A DNA stretch of 64,000 bases from positions 1,488,001 to 1,552,000 of the forward strand of contig NZ_JPKR02000003.1 of NCBI RefSeq assembly GCF_000757425.2, in the 5' to 3' direction. The position numbers were made by a program, and so were the translations under genes. The notes below the pieces were generated by a model, which ran no database searches, was not told the DNA's origin, and was given only the letters and a program-made list of their open reading frames with translations. Of the stretch, positions 8,807 through 17,915 are shown piece after piece (the first letter of the stretch is position 1; the number at the start of each line of letters is the position of its first letter). The DNA is from Tatumella morbirosei. GTDB lineage: Bacteria > Pseudomonadota > Gammaproteobacteria > Enterobacterales > Enterobacteriaceae.

Positions 8807-11257
8807 ATGATAATACTCAGTATACTCGCCACCCTGGTGCTGATTGCCGTGCTTATCGGCCGGCGCCTGACATTGCAAACTTCCAGCCTGATTCTGGCTG
8901 CCTTCGGCGTAATCATGGCCCTGTCCGGAATCTGGAATGCCTGGGTATTGTTGCCTGTGTTCCTCATTTTGCTGATTCTGAATGTGCCGGCCTTGCGTCA
9001 GCCACTGATCAGCCGGGCGGTGATGAACAGGTTCAGCAAAGTGATGCCGGCAATGTCTACCACTGAAAAAGAAGCCATCGATGCAGGTACGACCTGGTGG
9101 GAAGGCGATTTATTCAGTGGCCGTCCGGACTGGCAGAAACTCCACAGTTACCGACAACCGCAACTCAGCCCGGAAGAGCAGGCTTTTCTTGACGGCCCGG
9201 TCACCGAAGCTTGTCGTATGGCCTGCGATTTTCAAATCAGTCATGAACTGGCCGATCTACCGCCTGAACTGTGGCAGTATCTGAAAGATCACCGCTTCTT
9301 TGCCATGATCATTAAGAAAGAGTATGGCGGCCTGGAATTTTCTGCCTATGCCCAGTCTCTGGTGTTACAAAAACTGGCCGGGGTCTCCGGTATTCTGGCC
9401 ATTACTGTCGGGGTGCCTAACTCCCTTGGTCCGGGCGAATTGCTGCAACATTACGGAACGGATGAACAAAAGCAGCATTACCTGCCACGACTGGCACGTG
9501 GTGAAGAGATTCCCTGCTTTGCTTTGACCAGTCCTGAAGCGGGTTCAGATGCTGGTGCAATACCCGATATCGGAGTGGTCTGTTATGGCGAATGGCAGGG
9601 GAAACAGGTGGTCGGTATGCGCCTGACCTGGAACAAACGCTATATCACCCTGGCGCCCATTGCCACAGTACTGGGTCTGGCTTTCAAACTGTATGATCCG
9701 GAACATCTTTTGGGTGAGAACACCAGTCCCGGTATTACCTGTGCCCTCATTCCGGTCACAACCCCCGGCGTAGAAATTGGTCGTCGTCATTTCCCGCTTA
9801 ATATCCCGTTCCAGAACGGCCCAACCCGGGGAAAAGATATCTTTGTCCCACTCGATTACATTATTGGGGGTCCGAAAATGGCGGGTCAGGGATGGCGGAT
9901 GCTGGTTGAATGCCTGGCCGTTGGGCGGGGAATCACTCTGCCTTCAAACTCGACCGGCAGTCTGAAAACCATTGCCCTGGCAACGGGTGCTTATGCCCGA
10001 ATCCGTCGCCAGTTCCGTATTCCCATTGGAAAAATGGAAGGTATTGAAGAACCGCTGGCGCGTATTGCAGGTAACAGCTATGTGATGGACGCTGCAGCAT
10101 CACTGATTACTTACGGTATTGTGGCCGGGGAAAAACCTGCCGTGTTATCCGCTATCGTCAAGTATCACTGTACTGACCGTGGCCAGCGCAGCATTATCGA
10201 CGCCATGGATATCGCAGGGGGTAAAGGGATTATGCTGGGTAAAAGTAATTTCCTTGCCCGTGCCTATCAGGGAGCGCCCATCGCAATTACCGTGGAAGGG
10301 GCAAATATTTTGACCCGCAGCATGATTATCTTTGGACAGGGAGCTATTCGTTGTCACCCCTTCCTGCTAAAAGAGATCACTGCCGCTCAACAGCAGGATT
10401 TGAGCGGGTTTGATGATGCACTGTTCAGGCACACCGGCCACGTAGCTGCTAATCTGCTGTGCAGTTTATGGCTGGGGATCACTCACGGTAAAGGTAGTCG
10501 TACTCCGGTCAGTGACTCCACCCGCAGCGCCTATCAGCAACTTAATCGTCTGAGTGCCAACCTGGCTTTGCTGGCAGATATTGCCATGGCAGCCCTGGGG
10601 GGCAGTCTGAAGCGTCGTGAGCGTACCTCTGCGCGTCTGGGAGATATTCTGAGTCAGCTCTACCTGGCTTCGGCGGCACTGAAACGTTTTCATGATGAGG
10701 GACGTCAGCGGGAAGATTTGCCCCTGGTGGAATGGGCCGTCAGTGACGCCGTTAACCGCGCAGATACCGCCATCGAAGAATTATTGCGTAACTTCCCGGT
10801 AAGGTGGCTGGCGGGAGTGTTGCGGCTGTTCATCTTTCCTGCCGGCCGTTACAGCCAGGGGCCGACTGACCGGCTGGATCACAAACTGGCCCAACTCCTG
10901 CAAACCCCGTCTGAGACGCGTTCACGCCTGGGCCGGGGGCAGTACCTGGAAGCCAGTGAAAACAACCCGGCAGGGCTGGCTGAACAGGCACTGAATGATA
11001 TTATTGCGGCAGAAAACCTGATGGACAGAGTATCCCCTCAGTTGAAGAAAAAACCGCAATTTGTCCGGCTTGATGAGCTGGCGACTGAAGGTCTGAAAGA
11101 AGGATGGCTGACCAGTGAAGACGCCGAAATATTACGCCGTGCAGAAGTAAGCCGGTTGCAGACCATTAATGTGGACGACTTTGCTGCGGATGCACTGGCT
11201 GCAGCAAGTGAGACACCTGCCGCAACCAGTGATCCTCATCCGGGAAAAGCCGCCTGA
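8807..11257 (+). CDS. fadE: Acyl-CoA dehydrogenase FadE
   Basis: A flavoprotein that catalyses the first dehydrogenation of fatty-acid beta-oxidation, acyl-CoA to trans-2-enoyl-CoA. The start at 8807 ([12 protein letters not shown]) is preferred over the in-frame ATG at 8792. GGAG at 8794-8797 sits nine bases before 8807, and E. coli FadE begins MMILSILA. The protein has 816 residues. Two N-terminal hydrophobic segments anchor it to the membrane. The dehydrogenase core includes [28 protein letters not shown] and the FAD-proximal [15 protein letters not shown] FadR operator precedes it. Confidence 0.96.
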   Translation: MIILSILATLVLIAVLIGRRLTLQTSSLILAAFGVIMALSGIWNAWVLLPVFLILLILNVPALRQPLISRAVMNRFSKVMPAMSTTEKEAIDAGTTWWEGDLFSGRPDWQKLHSYRQPQLSPEEQAFLDGPVTEACRMACDFQISHELADLPPELWQYLKDHRFFAMIIKKEYGGLEFSAYAQSLVLQKLAGVSGILAITVGVPNSLGPGELLQHYGTDEQKQHYLPRLARGEEIPCFALTSPEAGSDAGAIPDIGVVCYGEWQGKQVVGMRLTWNKRYITLAPIATVLGLAFKLYDPEHLLGENTSPGITCALIPVTTPGVEIGRRHFPLNIPFQNGPTRGKDIFVPLDYIIGGPKMAGQGWRMLVECLAVGRGITLPSNSTGSLKTIALATGAYARIRRQFRIPIGKMEGIEEPLARIAGNSYVMDAAASLITYGIVAGEKPAVLSAIVKYHCTDRGQRSIIDAMDIAGGKGIMLGKSNFLARAYQGAPIAITVEGANILTRSMIIFGQGAIRCHPFLLKEITAAQQQDLSGFDDALFRHTGHVAANLLCSLWLGITHGKGSRTPVSDSTRSAYQQLNRLSANLALLADIAMAALGGSLKRRERTSARLGDILSQLYLASAALKRFHDEGRQREDLPLVEWAVSDAVNRADTAIEELLRNFPVRWLAGVLRLFIFPAGRYSQGPTDRLDHKLAQLLQTPSETRSRLGRGQYLEASENNPAGLAEQALNDIIAAENLMDRVSPQLKKKPQFVRLDELATEGLKEGWLTSEDAEILRRAEVSRLQTINVDDFAADALAAASETPAATSDPHPGKAA

Positions 11258-11266
11258 ATCACTAAG

Positions 11267-11293
11267 ACGGATCCTGCCTGCTGCAGGATCCGT
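11267..11293. terminator. Bidirectional terminator between fadE and mtnK
   Basis: An 11-bp perfect stem (ACGGATCCTGC at 11267-11277, GCAGGATCCGT at 11283-11293) with a 5-base loop lies between the convergent ends of fadE and mtnK. The T-run is short on both sides. Confidence 0.65.
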
Positions 11294-12493
11294 TTATCCG
11301 GCAGTCTGCCGGATACGGGCCACCAGAGCATCCGCATCCTGAAGTTGAGCTGCCGCAAGAATTAAGGTATGCCCCAGAGTAATAGCATGACGCAGACAAT
11401 CGATGCGCATCCTGTCGTCACTGATTTCACTGATATCCGCGACATGTGACATTCCTACTGTGCGCCGGATAAGCTCCGTCCCGCTAAATCCGATAGTATC
11501 CTGCCAGACTTTCTGCATAAACAGCTCCGCATAACCGGGAACCGCCAAAGCGATATCTCGGGTCTGTTGGCTACGGGATAAAAACTCCGCTCTAAAGGTT
11601 TGCCACAGGGTCACAATATCTGCCAGACGTTGTTCTCTGGCGTCAGCCGCTTCTTTGGGAGGCAGTAATCCCGGCAGGCCACAGTAGTTCAGTAATAAGT
11701 TACCGATAGCAGTACCCATATCAAAACCCATCGGCCCGTAATATCCAAATTCGGCGTCGATAGCTTTCAGACCCGTTTCTGTCACGAAGATAGATCCGGA
11801 GTGAATATCCCCGTGTAACAACGTTTCGGCATGGGTCAGGAAGGTGTATTTCAGTGATGCAATTCTCAGACGCAACTCACTATCGTTGCGTAAAGAAGCG
11901 ACTAACGGCTCCAGAGCCTCCGGGTAATCATTTCGCGGATGTTCGGTGTAAGGATCATTGAAGAAGAGATCTTCGGTGATCTCACACATCTCCGGATTAA
12001 TAAACTGCGCTACGCGCGCTTTCTTTTCGTGAGCATGCAGGGCAAAGTCGGAGCCAGAAAACAGCACACTGGCCAGATAATGGCCCAGCTGTGCTGCCGC
12101 CCGCGGATAGTTCTGCCCCCGGACTAATTCGCCACGCCAGATCCGGTAGTCAGAAAGATCTTCCATCACCATCACCGCCAGCTCCGGATCATAGTGCGTG
12201 ACATTGACCGTGTGCTCAGGACAAAAATTGTAATGCTCGATCAGTGTCTCTGCCTCCAGCCGGGCACGATCCAGTGTCAGTGGCCAGGACTCACCTACAC
12301 AGCGGACATAGGGCAGAGCCTGTTTGACAATGACACGGCTGATCCCTTGCTGATCGAGAATTTTAAACACCAGATTCAGGTTACCGTCGCCAACCTCCAG
12401 CGCATCCACCAGCGTTTCCGGGTGTTCCAGACCGGAAAATTTTCTGGCATATTCCACAGCATCTGTGGCGGTGAAGGTTCGATATTGCGACAT
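11294..12493 (-). CDS. mtnK: 5-methylthioribose kinase
   Basis: The enzyme phosphorylates 5-methylthioribose to its 1-phosphate, opening the methionine-salvage pathway from methylthioadenosine. The 399-residue protein has an aminoglycoside-phosphotransferase-like kinase fold: the catalytic-loop motif [12 protein letters not shown] (about residue 230) and the metal-binding [14 protein letters not shown] follow in order. Family length agrees. GAGGATACAG precedes the ATG. It is divergent from mtnA over a MetJ operator, so both halves of the kinase-isomerase step can share control. Confidence 0.95.
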   Translation of the reverse strand: MSQYRTFTATDAVEYARKFSGLEHPETLVDALEVGDGNLNLVFKILDQQGISRVIVKQALPYVRCVGESWPLTLDRARLEAETLIEHYNFCPEHTVNVTHYDPELAVMVMEDLSDYRIWRGELVRGQNYPRAAAQLGHYLASVLFSGSDFALHAHEKKARVAQFINPEMCEITEDLFFNDPYTEHPRNDYPEALEPLVASLRNDSELRLRIASLKYTFLTHAETLLHGDIHSGSIFVTETGLKAIDAEFGYYGPMGFDMGTAIGNLLLNYCGLPGLLPPKEAADAREQRLADIVTLWQTFRAEFLSRSQQTRDIALAVPGYAELFMQKVWQDTIGFSGTELIRRTVGMSHVADISEISDDRMRIDCLRHAITLGHTLILAAAQLQDADALVARIRQTAG

Positions 12494-12529
12494 TGCCTGT
12501 ATCCTCTCTACTGATAACTTGTTATTTTA

Positions 12530-12553
12530 AGCCGTTCAGACGTCTACACATCC
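12530..12553. promoter_or_regulatory. MetJ operator (met-box array) between mtnK and mtnA
   Basis: An exact met box, AGACGTCT, lies at 12538-12545. The 8-mers directly before it (AGCCGTTC) and after it (ACACATCC) each match the box at 5 of 8 positions. Tandem 8-bp repeats are how MetJ binds. The array lies in the 113-base divergent spacer, so it can control both genes. Confidence 0.75.
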
Positions 12554-12606
12554 ATCACGCATATTGGCATACTAACTGCCCGTTGAGCAACCCGGAAATG
12601 ATAATG

Positions 12607-13641
12607 ATGCAAAACCTGCAAACCACCAGCCTGAGAATTGTCAGTAACCAGTTGTGGATACTGGATCAACAGGCTCTGCCTCAGGAAAAAAACTGGCTGA
12701 GTGCCCAAACCACTGCACAGCTGGTTGAGCATATTCATGCGTTACGGGTCAGAGGTGCGCCACTGATTGGTCTGTCGGCATCACTGTTACTGGCTTTACA
12801 AGCCGGAGCGGGAATGTCACGCAATGAGCTGAAGGAATCATTACAGACTCTGCGGGCTTCACGCCCGACGGCGGTTAATCTGATGAATAACCTCGACAGG
12901 ATGTCACAGGCACTGGCGGCTGAGCAGTATGTCACTGCCATGGAAGAAGAAGCCCTACGGTTGGTCAACGAAGACCGTCAGTTATGTGACAACATTGCCG
13001 CTGCCGGAGCGCCACTGATCTCTCCCGGTAGTCAACTCCTGACACACTGTAACACTGGCGGTCTGGCCACAGCCGGGGTAGGAACCGCCCTCGGCGTGAT
13101 TCTGCGGGGCTGGCAGCAAGGTAATGTGGCGAACGTCTGGGTGGGCGAGACCCGGCCATTGTTGCAAGGGGGCCGCCTGACGGCGTGGGAGCTATCGGAA
13201 GCCGGAGTGCCCTGCCAGTTAATCACCGACAGTATGGCAGCAGCCCTTATGGCAGAAGGTAAAGTCGATGCCGTCTGGGTAGGGGCTGACCGGATTGCCG
13301 CTAATGGCGATGTGGCCAATAAGATAGGCACTTACAGTCTGGCGGTACTGGCCTGTTATCACGGGATTCCATTTTATGTTGCCGCACCTCAGACCACCCT
13401 GGACCGCCACTGCCCTACCGGGAAACAGATTCCGATTGAACAACGTGCCGCAGCCGAAGTTACCGGGGTTTCCGGCAGCTTCGGTGCAGTACAGTGGGCC
13501 CCGGCAAATATTCGGGTGCATAATCCGGCGTTTGATGTCACTCCGGCGAACCTTATCAGCGGCTGGGTACTGGACAGCGGATTGGTGACTCCGCAACAGG
13601 TCACTGAAGGAATATTCCGGCCAACAAACATCCGTCAATAA
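12607..13641 (+). CDS. mtnA: Methylthioribose-1-phosphate isomerase
   Basis: The enzyme isomerises methylthioribose 1-phosphate to methylthioribulose 1-phosphate. The start at 12607 ([12 protein letters not shown]) matches the Klebsiella protein; ATGs at 12598 and 12604 are close alternatives, and a frame extension to 12493 is unlikely. Motifs are typical of the eIF2B-related isomerase family: RGAPLIG (about residue 51), [11 protein letters not shown] with the catalytic cysteine (about residue 157), and [11 protein letters not shown] with the catalytic aspartate (about residue 235). The protein has 344 residues. It is convergent with mtnD, only 14 bases away. Confidence 0.95.
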   Translation: MQNLQTTSLRIVSNQLWILDQQALPQEKNWLSAQTTAQLVEHIHALRVRGAPLIGLSASLLLALQAGAGMSRNELKESLQTLRASRPTAVNLMNNLDRMSQALAAEQYVTAMEEEALRLVNEDRQLCDNIAAAGAPLISPGSQLLTHCNTGGLATAGVGTALGVILRGWQQGNVANVWVGETRPLLQGGRLTAWELSEAGVPCQLITDSMAAALMAEGKVDAVWVGADRIAANGDVANKIGTYSLAVLACYHGIPFYVAAPQTTLDRHCPTGKQIPIEQRAAAEVTGVSGSFGAVQWAPANIRVHNPAFDVTPANLISGWVLDSGLVTPQQVTEGIFRPTNIRQ

Positions 13642-13655
13642 CCACCTGTCCCCGG

Positions 13656-14198
13656 TCAGGCCAGACGGGGATAACTGTCAGCAATTTTGTCGCCGGTGAA
13701 CCGTGCCACCCAGCCTTCCGGATTATCGAAGATGCGGATCGCGGTAAAGTTGGGTTCTGACCCCATGTCAAACCAGTGTGCCGTCCCTGCTGGCACCGAG
13801 ATCAGATCATCCTTCATACACAGGATCTGATACACATGTCCGTCGAGATGCAGACAAAATAACCCTTCACCTTCGACAAAGAACCGCACTTCATCTTCTC
13901 CGTGAGTATGCTCTGACAAAAACTTATCACGAAGTGCCTGCTTATCCGGATGGTTAGCCCGCATACTGATCACATCCCAGCTCTGGTAACCTTTTTCTGC
14001 TACCAGCTTTTCTATCTCATGCTGATAAGCCTGCAGCACACTATCGGGGGTCGGATTATCCCCTAAATCACGATCGGCTGCCCAGCGTTCAAACCGGACA
14101 TGCTGTTCCGCCAGTTTGTTATGAATTTCTGCAGCATCTTCACTGTGCCACACTGGCTGGCTGGCATCGCTGTCAGTAAATATCGTCAAAGCACTCAT
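13656..14198 (-). CDS. mtnD: Acireductone dioxygenase
   Basis: A metal-dependent cupin enzyme that oxidises acireductone to 2-keto-4-methylthiobutyrate and formate (Fe form), or in an off-pathway reaction (Ni form) releases CO. The start at 14198 (MSALTIFTD) has AGGAG at good spacing and gives 180 residues, the Klebsiella length; a longer frame to 14228 is rejected. The metal ligands are visible in [16 protein letters not shown] (His-X-His, Glu) and a later His in GTAHWFD. It is one base downstream of mtnC, and its ribosome binding site lies in the mtnC end. Confidence 0.95.
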   Translation of the reverse strand: MSALTIFTDSDASQPVWHSEDAAEIHNKLAEQHVRFERWAADRDLGDNPTPDSVLQAYQHEIEKLVAEKGYQSWDVISMRANHPDKQALRDKFLSEHTHGEDEVRFFVEGEGLFCLHLDGHVYQILCMKDDLISVPAGTAHWFDMGSEPNFTAIRIFDNPEGWVARFTGDKIADSYPRLA

Positions 14199-14199
14199 C

Positions 14200-14883
14200 T
14201 CAGATCTCCTGCGGGTTAATCTGCTCAAAACTGCTCACCTGTAGGTGAACACTTTCATTATCTGCATCGTCGCGGATCAACTGCCGCGTTTTCCAGCCAG
14301 CCTGCTGTGCCGCATCCAGTTCCTGACGGATGTCGGACAAAAAAAGTAACTGCCCGGCATCAATGCCCAACTGACGTGCGATATTCCGGTAAGACTCCAC
14401 TTCCCGCTTGGCACCCACATGTGTATCAAAATAACCACTGAACAGGCTATTGATATCACCGGCATCACTGTAACCAAATAACAGTTTTTGTGCGGCGACC
14501 GAACCTGAGGAGTAGACATAAATTGCCAGCCCTTGCTGATGCCAGCGGTTCAGTGCCGGCAGCACATCCGGGTATAAATGGCCGGTAAAACTGCCGTTCA
14601 GATAACCTTCCCGCCATATCATCCCCTGTAATGCTTTCAGCGCGGTAGATTTACGATCTTCATCCATAAACCGGTACAGAGCGGCAATCAGTTGCTCTCT
14701 GTCAGCCGAAGGTTGTGCAATCTCTGTTTTAAGAGCATCAAGCGCCAGAAGTACTTCAGGCTGATCACTGTGTTGATTAATCCATGTCGCCAGATGCTGA
14801 CGTGCAAAAGGAAATAATACCTGGTGCACAAAGCGGATATCACTGGTTGTTCCTTCAATATCCGTCACAATTGCTCGAATCAT
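14200..14883 (-). CDS. mtnC: Enolase-phosphatase E1
   Basis: A bifunctional HAD-family enzyme that enolises and then dephosphorylates 2,3-diketo-5-methylthiopentyl 1-phosphate to acireductone. The HAD nucleophile motif appears as [11 protein letters not shown] (residues 5-15), with [11 protein letters not shown] as the second and [13 protein letters not shown] as the third motif. It has 227 residues, close to the family length. mtnC and mtnD form a two-gene operon. The dehydratase gene mtnB, which should make its substrate, is not in this window. Confidence 0.95.
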   Translation of the reverse strand: MIRAIVTDIEGTTSDIRFVHQVLFPFARQHLATWINQHSDQPEVLLALDALKTEIAQPSADREQLIAALYRFMDEDRKSTALKALQGMIWREGYLNGSFTGHLYPDVLPALNRWHQQGLAIYVYSSGSVAAQKLLFGYSDAGDINSLFSGYFDTHVGAKREVESYRNIARQLGIDAGQLLFLSDIRQELDAAQQAGWKTRQLIRDDADNESVHLQVSSFEQINPQEI

Positions 14884-14962
14884 TCACCCTCCGCAGCATA
14901 GCTGCCTGTGGTCTGCAAAACAGACATTATTTTTTTAGCTTCAGCAACGTAAATGACTATTT

Positions 14963-14978
14963 AGCCATCTAAGTGTCT
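14963..14978. promoter_or_regulatory. Possible MetJ site between mtnC and mtnE
   Basis: Two adjacent 8-mers, AGCCATCT and AAGTGTCT, match the met-box AGACGTCT at 6 and 5 of 8 positions. They lie in the divergent spacer of mtnC and mtnE. The match is weak; the exact box at mtnK/mtnA makes it more plausible. Confidence 0.4.
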
Positions 14979-15082
14979 TGATTGCCAAATATTACCATCC
15001 TGTTTATAGTGGCATCAATAAAGGTATAACTGACCAGTGATTAATCTTTCATCCGGACAGCCGCAGATAAGGCAGAGTAATA

Positions 15083-16243
15083 ATGACGCAGCAGACCTTC
15101 ACCCCCGAAAGCAAACTCCCTGCTCTGGGAACCACTATTTTCAGTCAGATGAGTGCCCTGGCACAACAATACAACGCGATTAACCTGTCACAGGGATTTC
15201 CTGATTTCGATGGCCCGGAGTATCTGCAACAGCGCCTGGCCTGGCACGTCAGCCAGGGCGCAAACCAGTATGCCCCCATGACCGGGACTCAGCCGCTGCG
15301 TGAAGCCATTGCTGAAAAAACTCACCGCTGCTATGACTACACCCCGGATGTGAATACCGATATCACGGTCACCGCGGGTGCTACCGAAGCCCTGTTTGCG
15401 GCGATCACTGCACTGGTACGGCCAGGCGATGAAGTGATCTGCTTCGATCCCAGCTACGACAGCTATGCACCCGCTGTAGAATTATCCGGAGGCATACTGA
15501 AACGTATTGCATTGCAGCCACCGGGATTTCATCCGGACTGGCAGGCATTTGATCAGTTACTGAGTGATAAGACCCGGTTAGTAATCCTCAATACACCGCA
15601 CAATCCAACAGCGACTGTCTGGCAGAGCAGCGATTTTGCCAGCCTGTGGCAGGCAATTCAGTCCCGGGAAATTTATGTCCTGAGTGACGAAGTTTATGAG
15701 CATATCTGCTTTGCACCTGCCGGGCATGTCAGCCTGCTACAGCACCCGCAATTACGTGAGCGTGGTATTGCGGTATCGTCATTTGGTAAAACATTCCACA
15801 TGACGGGTTGGAAGGTGGGCTACTGTGTGGCTCCTGCCGGTATTTCGGCTGAAATACGCAAGGTTCACCAGTTCCTGACTTTTGCTGTCAATACCCCGGC
15901 TCAGTTAGCACTGGCGGATATGCTGCGTCAGGAGCCGGAGCATTATCTGGAATTACCGGAATTCTACCGCAGTCGCCGGGATTTCCTGACCAATGCTTTG
16001 CAGAATAGCCGTTTTAAAGTTCTGCCTTGTGAAGGGACCTACTTCCTGTTACTCGATTACAGTGCAATATCAGACATGGATGACGTGAATTTCTGTCTGT
16101 GGCTGACCAAAGAAGTCGGTGTGGCGGCCATTCCGTTATCGGTTTTTTGTGCCGGTGAGTTTCCTCACAAGCTGGTCCGGCTCTGTTTTGCGAAACAGGA
16201 ATCCACATTGCAGGCCGCTGCGGAGAAATTATGTCAGATTTAA
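15083..16243 (+). CDS. mtnE: Methionine (glutamine-dependent 2-keto-4-methylthiobutyrate) aminotransferase
   Basis: A PLP-dependent class I aminotransferase, orthologous to E. coli YbdL, of the same length (386 residues). It transaminates 2-keto-4-methylthiobutyrate to methionine, the last salvage step. The PLP lysine is in SSFGKTFHMTGWK (about residues 233-245), and NTPHNPTATVW and SDEVYEH are standard PLP-pocket motifs. Its last 13 bases overlap the start of yafV, so the two are translationally coupled. That fits a glutamine-using transaminase whose by-product, 2-oxoglutaramate, is removed by the omega-amidase. Confidence 0.93.
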   Translation: MTQQTFTPESKLPALGTTIFSQMSALAQQYNAINLSQGFPDFDGPEYLQQRLAWHVSQGANQYAPMTGTQPLREAIAEKTHRCYDYTPDVNTDITVTAGATEALFAAITALVRPGDEVICFDPSYDSYAPAVELSGGILKRIALQPPGFHPDWQAFDQLLSDKTRLVILNTPHNPTATVWQSSDFASLWQAIQSREIYVLSDEVYEHICFAPAGHVSLLQHPQLRERGIAVSSFGKTFHMTGWKVGYCVAPAGISAEIRKVHQFLTFAVNTPAQLALADMLRQEPEHYLELPEFYRSRRDFLTNALQNSRFKVLPCEGTYFLLLDYSAISDMDDVNFCLWLTKEVGVAAIPLSVFCAGEFPHKLVRLCFAKQESTLQAAAEKLCQI

Positions 16244-17004
16244 AAGTCGCACTGTTACAGCAACCTCTGGTATGGATGGATGGTGAAGCTAACTTTCGCC
16301 ATTTTGAACAGGCGCTGAACGAAGTTACCGAAGCTGATTTGATTCTGCTGCCGGAAATGTTCACCACCGGTTTTGCCATGGAAGCGGCCAACAGTTCACT
16401 GCCTGAGCCGGTGGTCATTGAATGGTTACATACTCAGGCCAGCCGTTTTCAGGCCCTGGTGGGGGGCAGTGTCGCATTACAAACTTCAGAAGGTGCAGTT
16501 AACCGCTTTTTGTTGGTCACCCCGGAAGGCGAGGTTCATCGTTATGATAAACGCCACTTGTTCCGTATGGCGGATGAACATCGCTATTATCAGGCCGGCA
16601 AGCAACGAGTGATCGTTGAATGGCGTGGCTGGAGGATTCTTCCACAGGTCTGTTATGACCTGCGTTTCCCGGTATTTTCCCGCAACCGCGATGATTATGA
16701 TCTGGCGCTGTATATTGCCAGCTGGCCGGCGCCACGCAGCCAACACTGGCAGGCACTGCTGCTCGCCAGAGCTATCGAAAATCAGGTTTACGTCATGGGC
16801 TGCAACCGCGTCGGGGATGACGCGAACAACCACAGCTACAGTGGTGACAGCAGAATCATCAGTCCGACAGGTGACTTTCTGGCGACATTACCGGCCAGCC
16901 AACCCGCGATTGCTCAGGCAGTACTGTCAATGAGTGAGCTAAAGGCCTATCGCGAGCGCTTCCCGGCCTGGCGTGATGCTGACGATTTTACCGTGGACCT
17001 GTAA
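16231..17004 (+). CDS. yafV: Omega-amidase (2-oxoglutaramate amidase) YafV
   Basis: A nitrilase-superfamily hydrolase of 257 residues that deamidates 2-oxoglutaramate (and 2-oxosuccinamate) to the 2-oxo acid and ammonia. The Glu-Lys-Cys triad is present: Glu42 in LLPEMF, Lys in YDKRHLF, and Cys in QVCYDLRFP. From memory, omega-amidase has been linked to methionine salvage because glutamine transaminases make its substrate. Here the overlap with mtnE makes that coupling explicit. In E. coli yafV lies near fadE instead. Confidence 0.92.
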   Translation: MSDLKVALLQQPLVWMDGEANFRHFEQALNEVTEADLILLPEMFTTGFAMEAANSSLPEPVVIEWLHTQASRFQALVGGSVALQTSEGAVNRFLLVTPEGEVHRYDKRHLFRMADEHRYYQAGKQRVIVEWRGWRILPQVCYDLRFPVFSRNRDDYDLALYIASWPAPRSQHWQALLLARAIENQVYVMGCNRVGDDANNHSYSGDSRIISPTGDFLATLPASQPAIAQAVLSMSELKAYRERFPAWRDADDFTVDL

Positions 17005-17013
17005 AAATAACTG

Positions 17014-17056
17014 ACGGCTGCCCGGGGAGATTTTCCTCAGCCAGCCGTAAATTTTA
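17014..17056. terminator. Hairpin between convergent yafV and uraH
   Basis: ACGGCTG at 17014-17020 pairs with CAGCCGT at 17042-17048, with further pairing inside, and is followed by AAATTTT. It could terminate yafV. Confidence 0.5.
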
Positions 17057-17058
17057 CC

Positions 17059-17394
17059 TCAGCTACCGCGATAAGTAGACCATGACCACGGCGTAATTAA
17101 AAACGGCAGATGGTAATGGCTGCCTGCTTCCGGGATCAAAAAATCGATCTGTGCGGTGAGGTACAAAGACTGACGTCCGGTCACCGCAAAATAGTCACCA
17201 ATTTCTGCCGTCAGCCGGTAATGCCCCGGAGTCACCGGTTCCGTGGTCAGTGATTTCAGTCGCCCGTCATTGTCCGTTTTTCCCTGCCCTGTCAGTGACC
17301 AGCCCTCAGGTGACTGCTGCTCCAGAGTTATTCTGACATCACGGGCAGGTTTTCCCAGCGCGGTGTCCAGAATATGGGTAGTGATAGTGCTCAT
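17059..17394 (-). CDS. uraH: 5-hydroxyisourate hydrolase (transthyretin-like)
   Basis: The enzyme hydrolyses 5-hydroxyisourate, the product of urate oxidation, to OHCU. It has 111 residues, the normal size, without a signal peptide, so it is cytosolic. The N-terminal STITTHILDTALGKPA block and the C-terminal YRGS tetrapeptide are the family signatures. The ATG overlaps the uraD stop (ATGA), so they are coupled. It is the last gene of the eight-gene leftward operon. The Klebsiella equivalent is called hpxT. Confidence 0.95.
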   Translation of the reverse strand: MSTITTHILDTALGKPARDVRITLEQQSPEGWSLTGQGKTDNDGRLKSLTTEPVTPGHYRLTAEIGDYFAVTGRQSLYLTAQIDFLIPEAGSHYHLPFLITPWSWSTYRGS

Positions 17395-17885
17395 GAAAAG
17401 ATCTCCTGCAAACGCAATAACGTGATCTCACGCAGTTGCTGAATGCTTTCCTGTATCTCGGTGGTGTCATCATTATTCAGGCGTTGCTCCAGGCAAGCCA
17501 GAATATCCTGCGGGCTGCGCCCTTTGGCCCTGATCAAAAAGATACGACCGAACCGTTGTTCATAGGCACGATTTCCTTCCGCCATCTGTTGTTTTATCTG
17601 ACTATCCGCTGAGAGTACAGCGGACTGTTCAGAACGGGATGCCGTAGCATGCGACTGACTGCCAGTCGCTTTTTCCCCAATTCGCGGATGGGCACTGAGT
17701 GCCTGCAGGAGTTCAGCCTGCTGCCAGTGGTCTGTCAGGCCCCGGGCGACTTCCAGCAACTGAGCGACTGAATCAAAGGGTCTGGCTGCCACCAGTGGCT
17801 GCTGCCAGCTCTCTATTGCGACACAGGCTTCAATAGCGGCTGTGGCTTCTGATAGCGAAAGCTGATTAAACTGAACAATATTCAT
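17391..17885 (-). CDS. uraD: OHCU decarboxylase
   Basis: The enzyme decarboxylates 2-oxo-4-hydroxy-4-carboxy-5-ureidoimidazoline to (S)-allantoin. It has 164 residues. The AHPRIGEK motif (about residues 65-72), containing the catalytic histidine, and the later EQRFGRIFLIRAKGRS segment are diagnostic. It lies 30 bases after the allantoate amidohydrolase gene and overlaps uraH by four bases. The Klebsiella name is hpxQ. Confidence 0.95.
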   Translation of the reverse strand: MNIVQFNQLSLSEATAAIEACVAIESWQQPLVAARPFDSVAQLLEVARGLTDHWQQAELLQALSAHPRIGEKATGSQSHATASRSEQSAVLSADSQIKQQMAEGNRAYEQRFGRIFLIRAKGRSPQDILACLEQRLNNDDTTEIQESIQQLREITLLRLQEIFS

Positions 17886-17915
17886 CTGATAACCGTTCTC
17901 CGTATCGTGGGTAGC

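Noticed and set aside
12565..12580. TGGCATACTAACTGCC before mtnA as a sigma-54 promoter
   Set aside because: The GG and GC elements are spaced correctly, but three consensus bases differ and it lies only about 27 bases before the start codon; the MetJ site explains control better.
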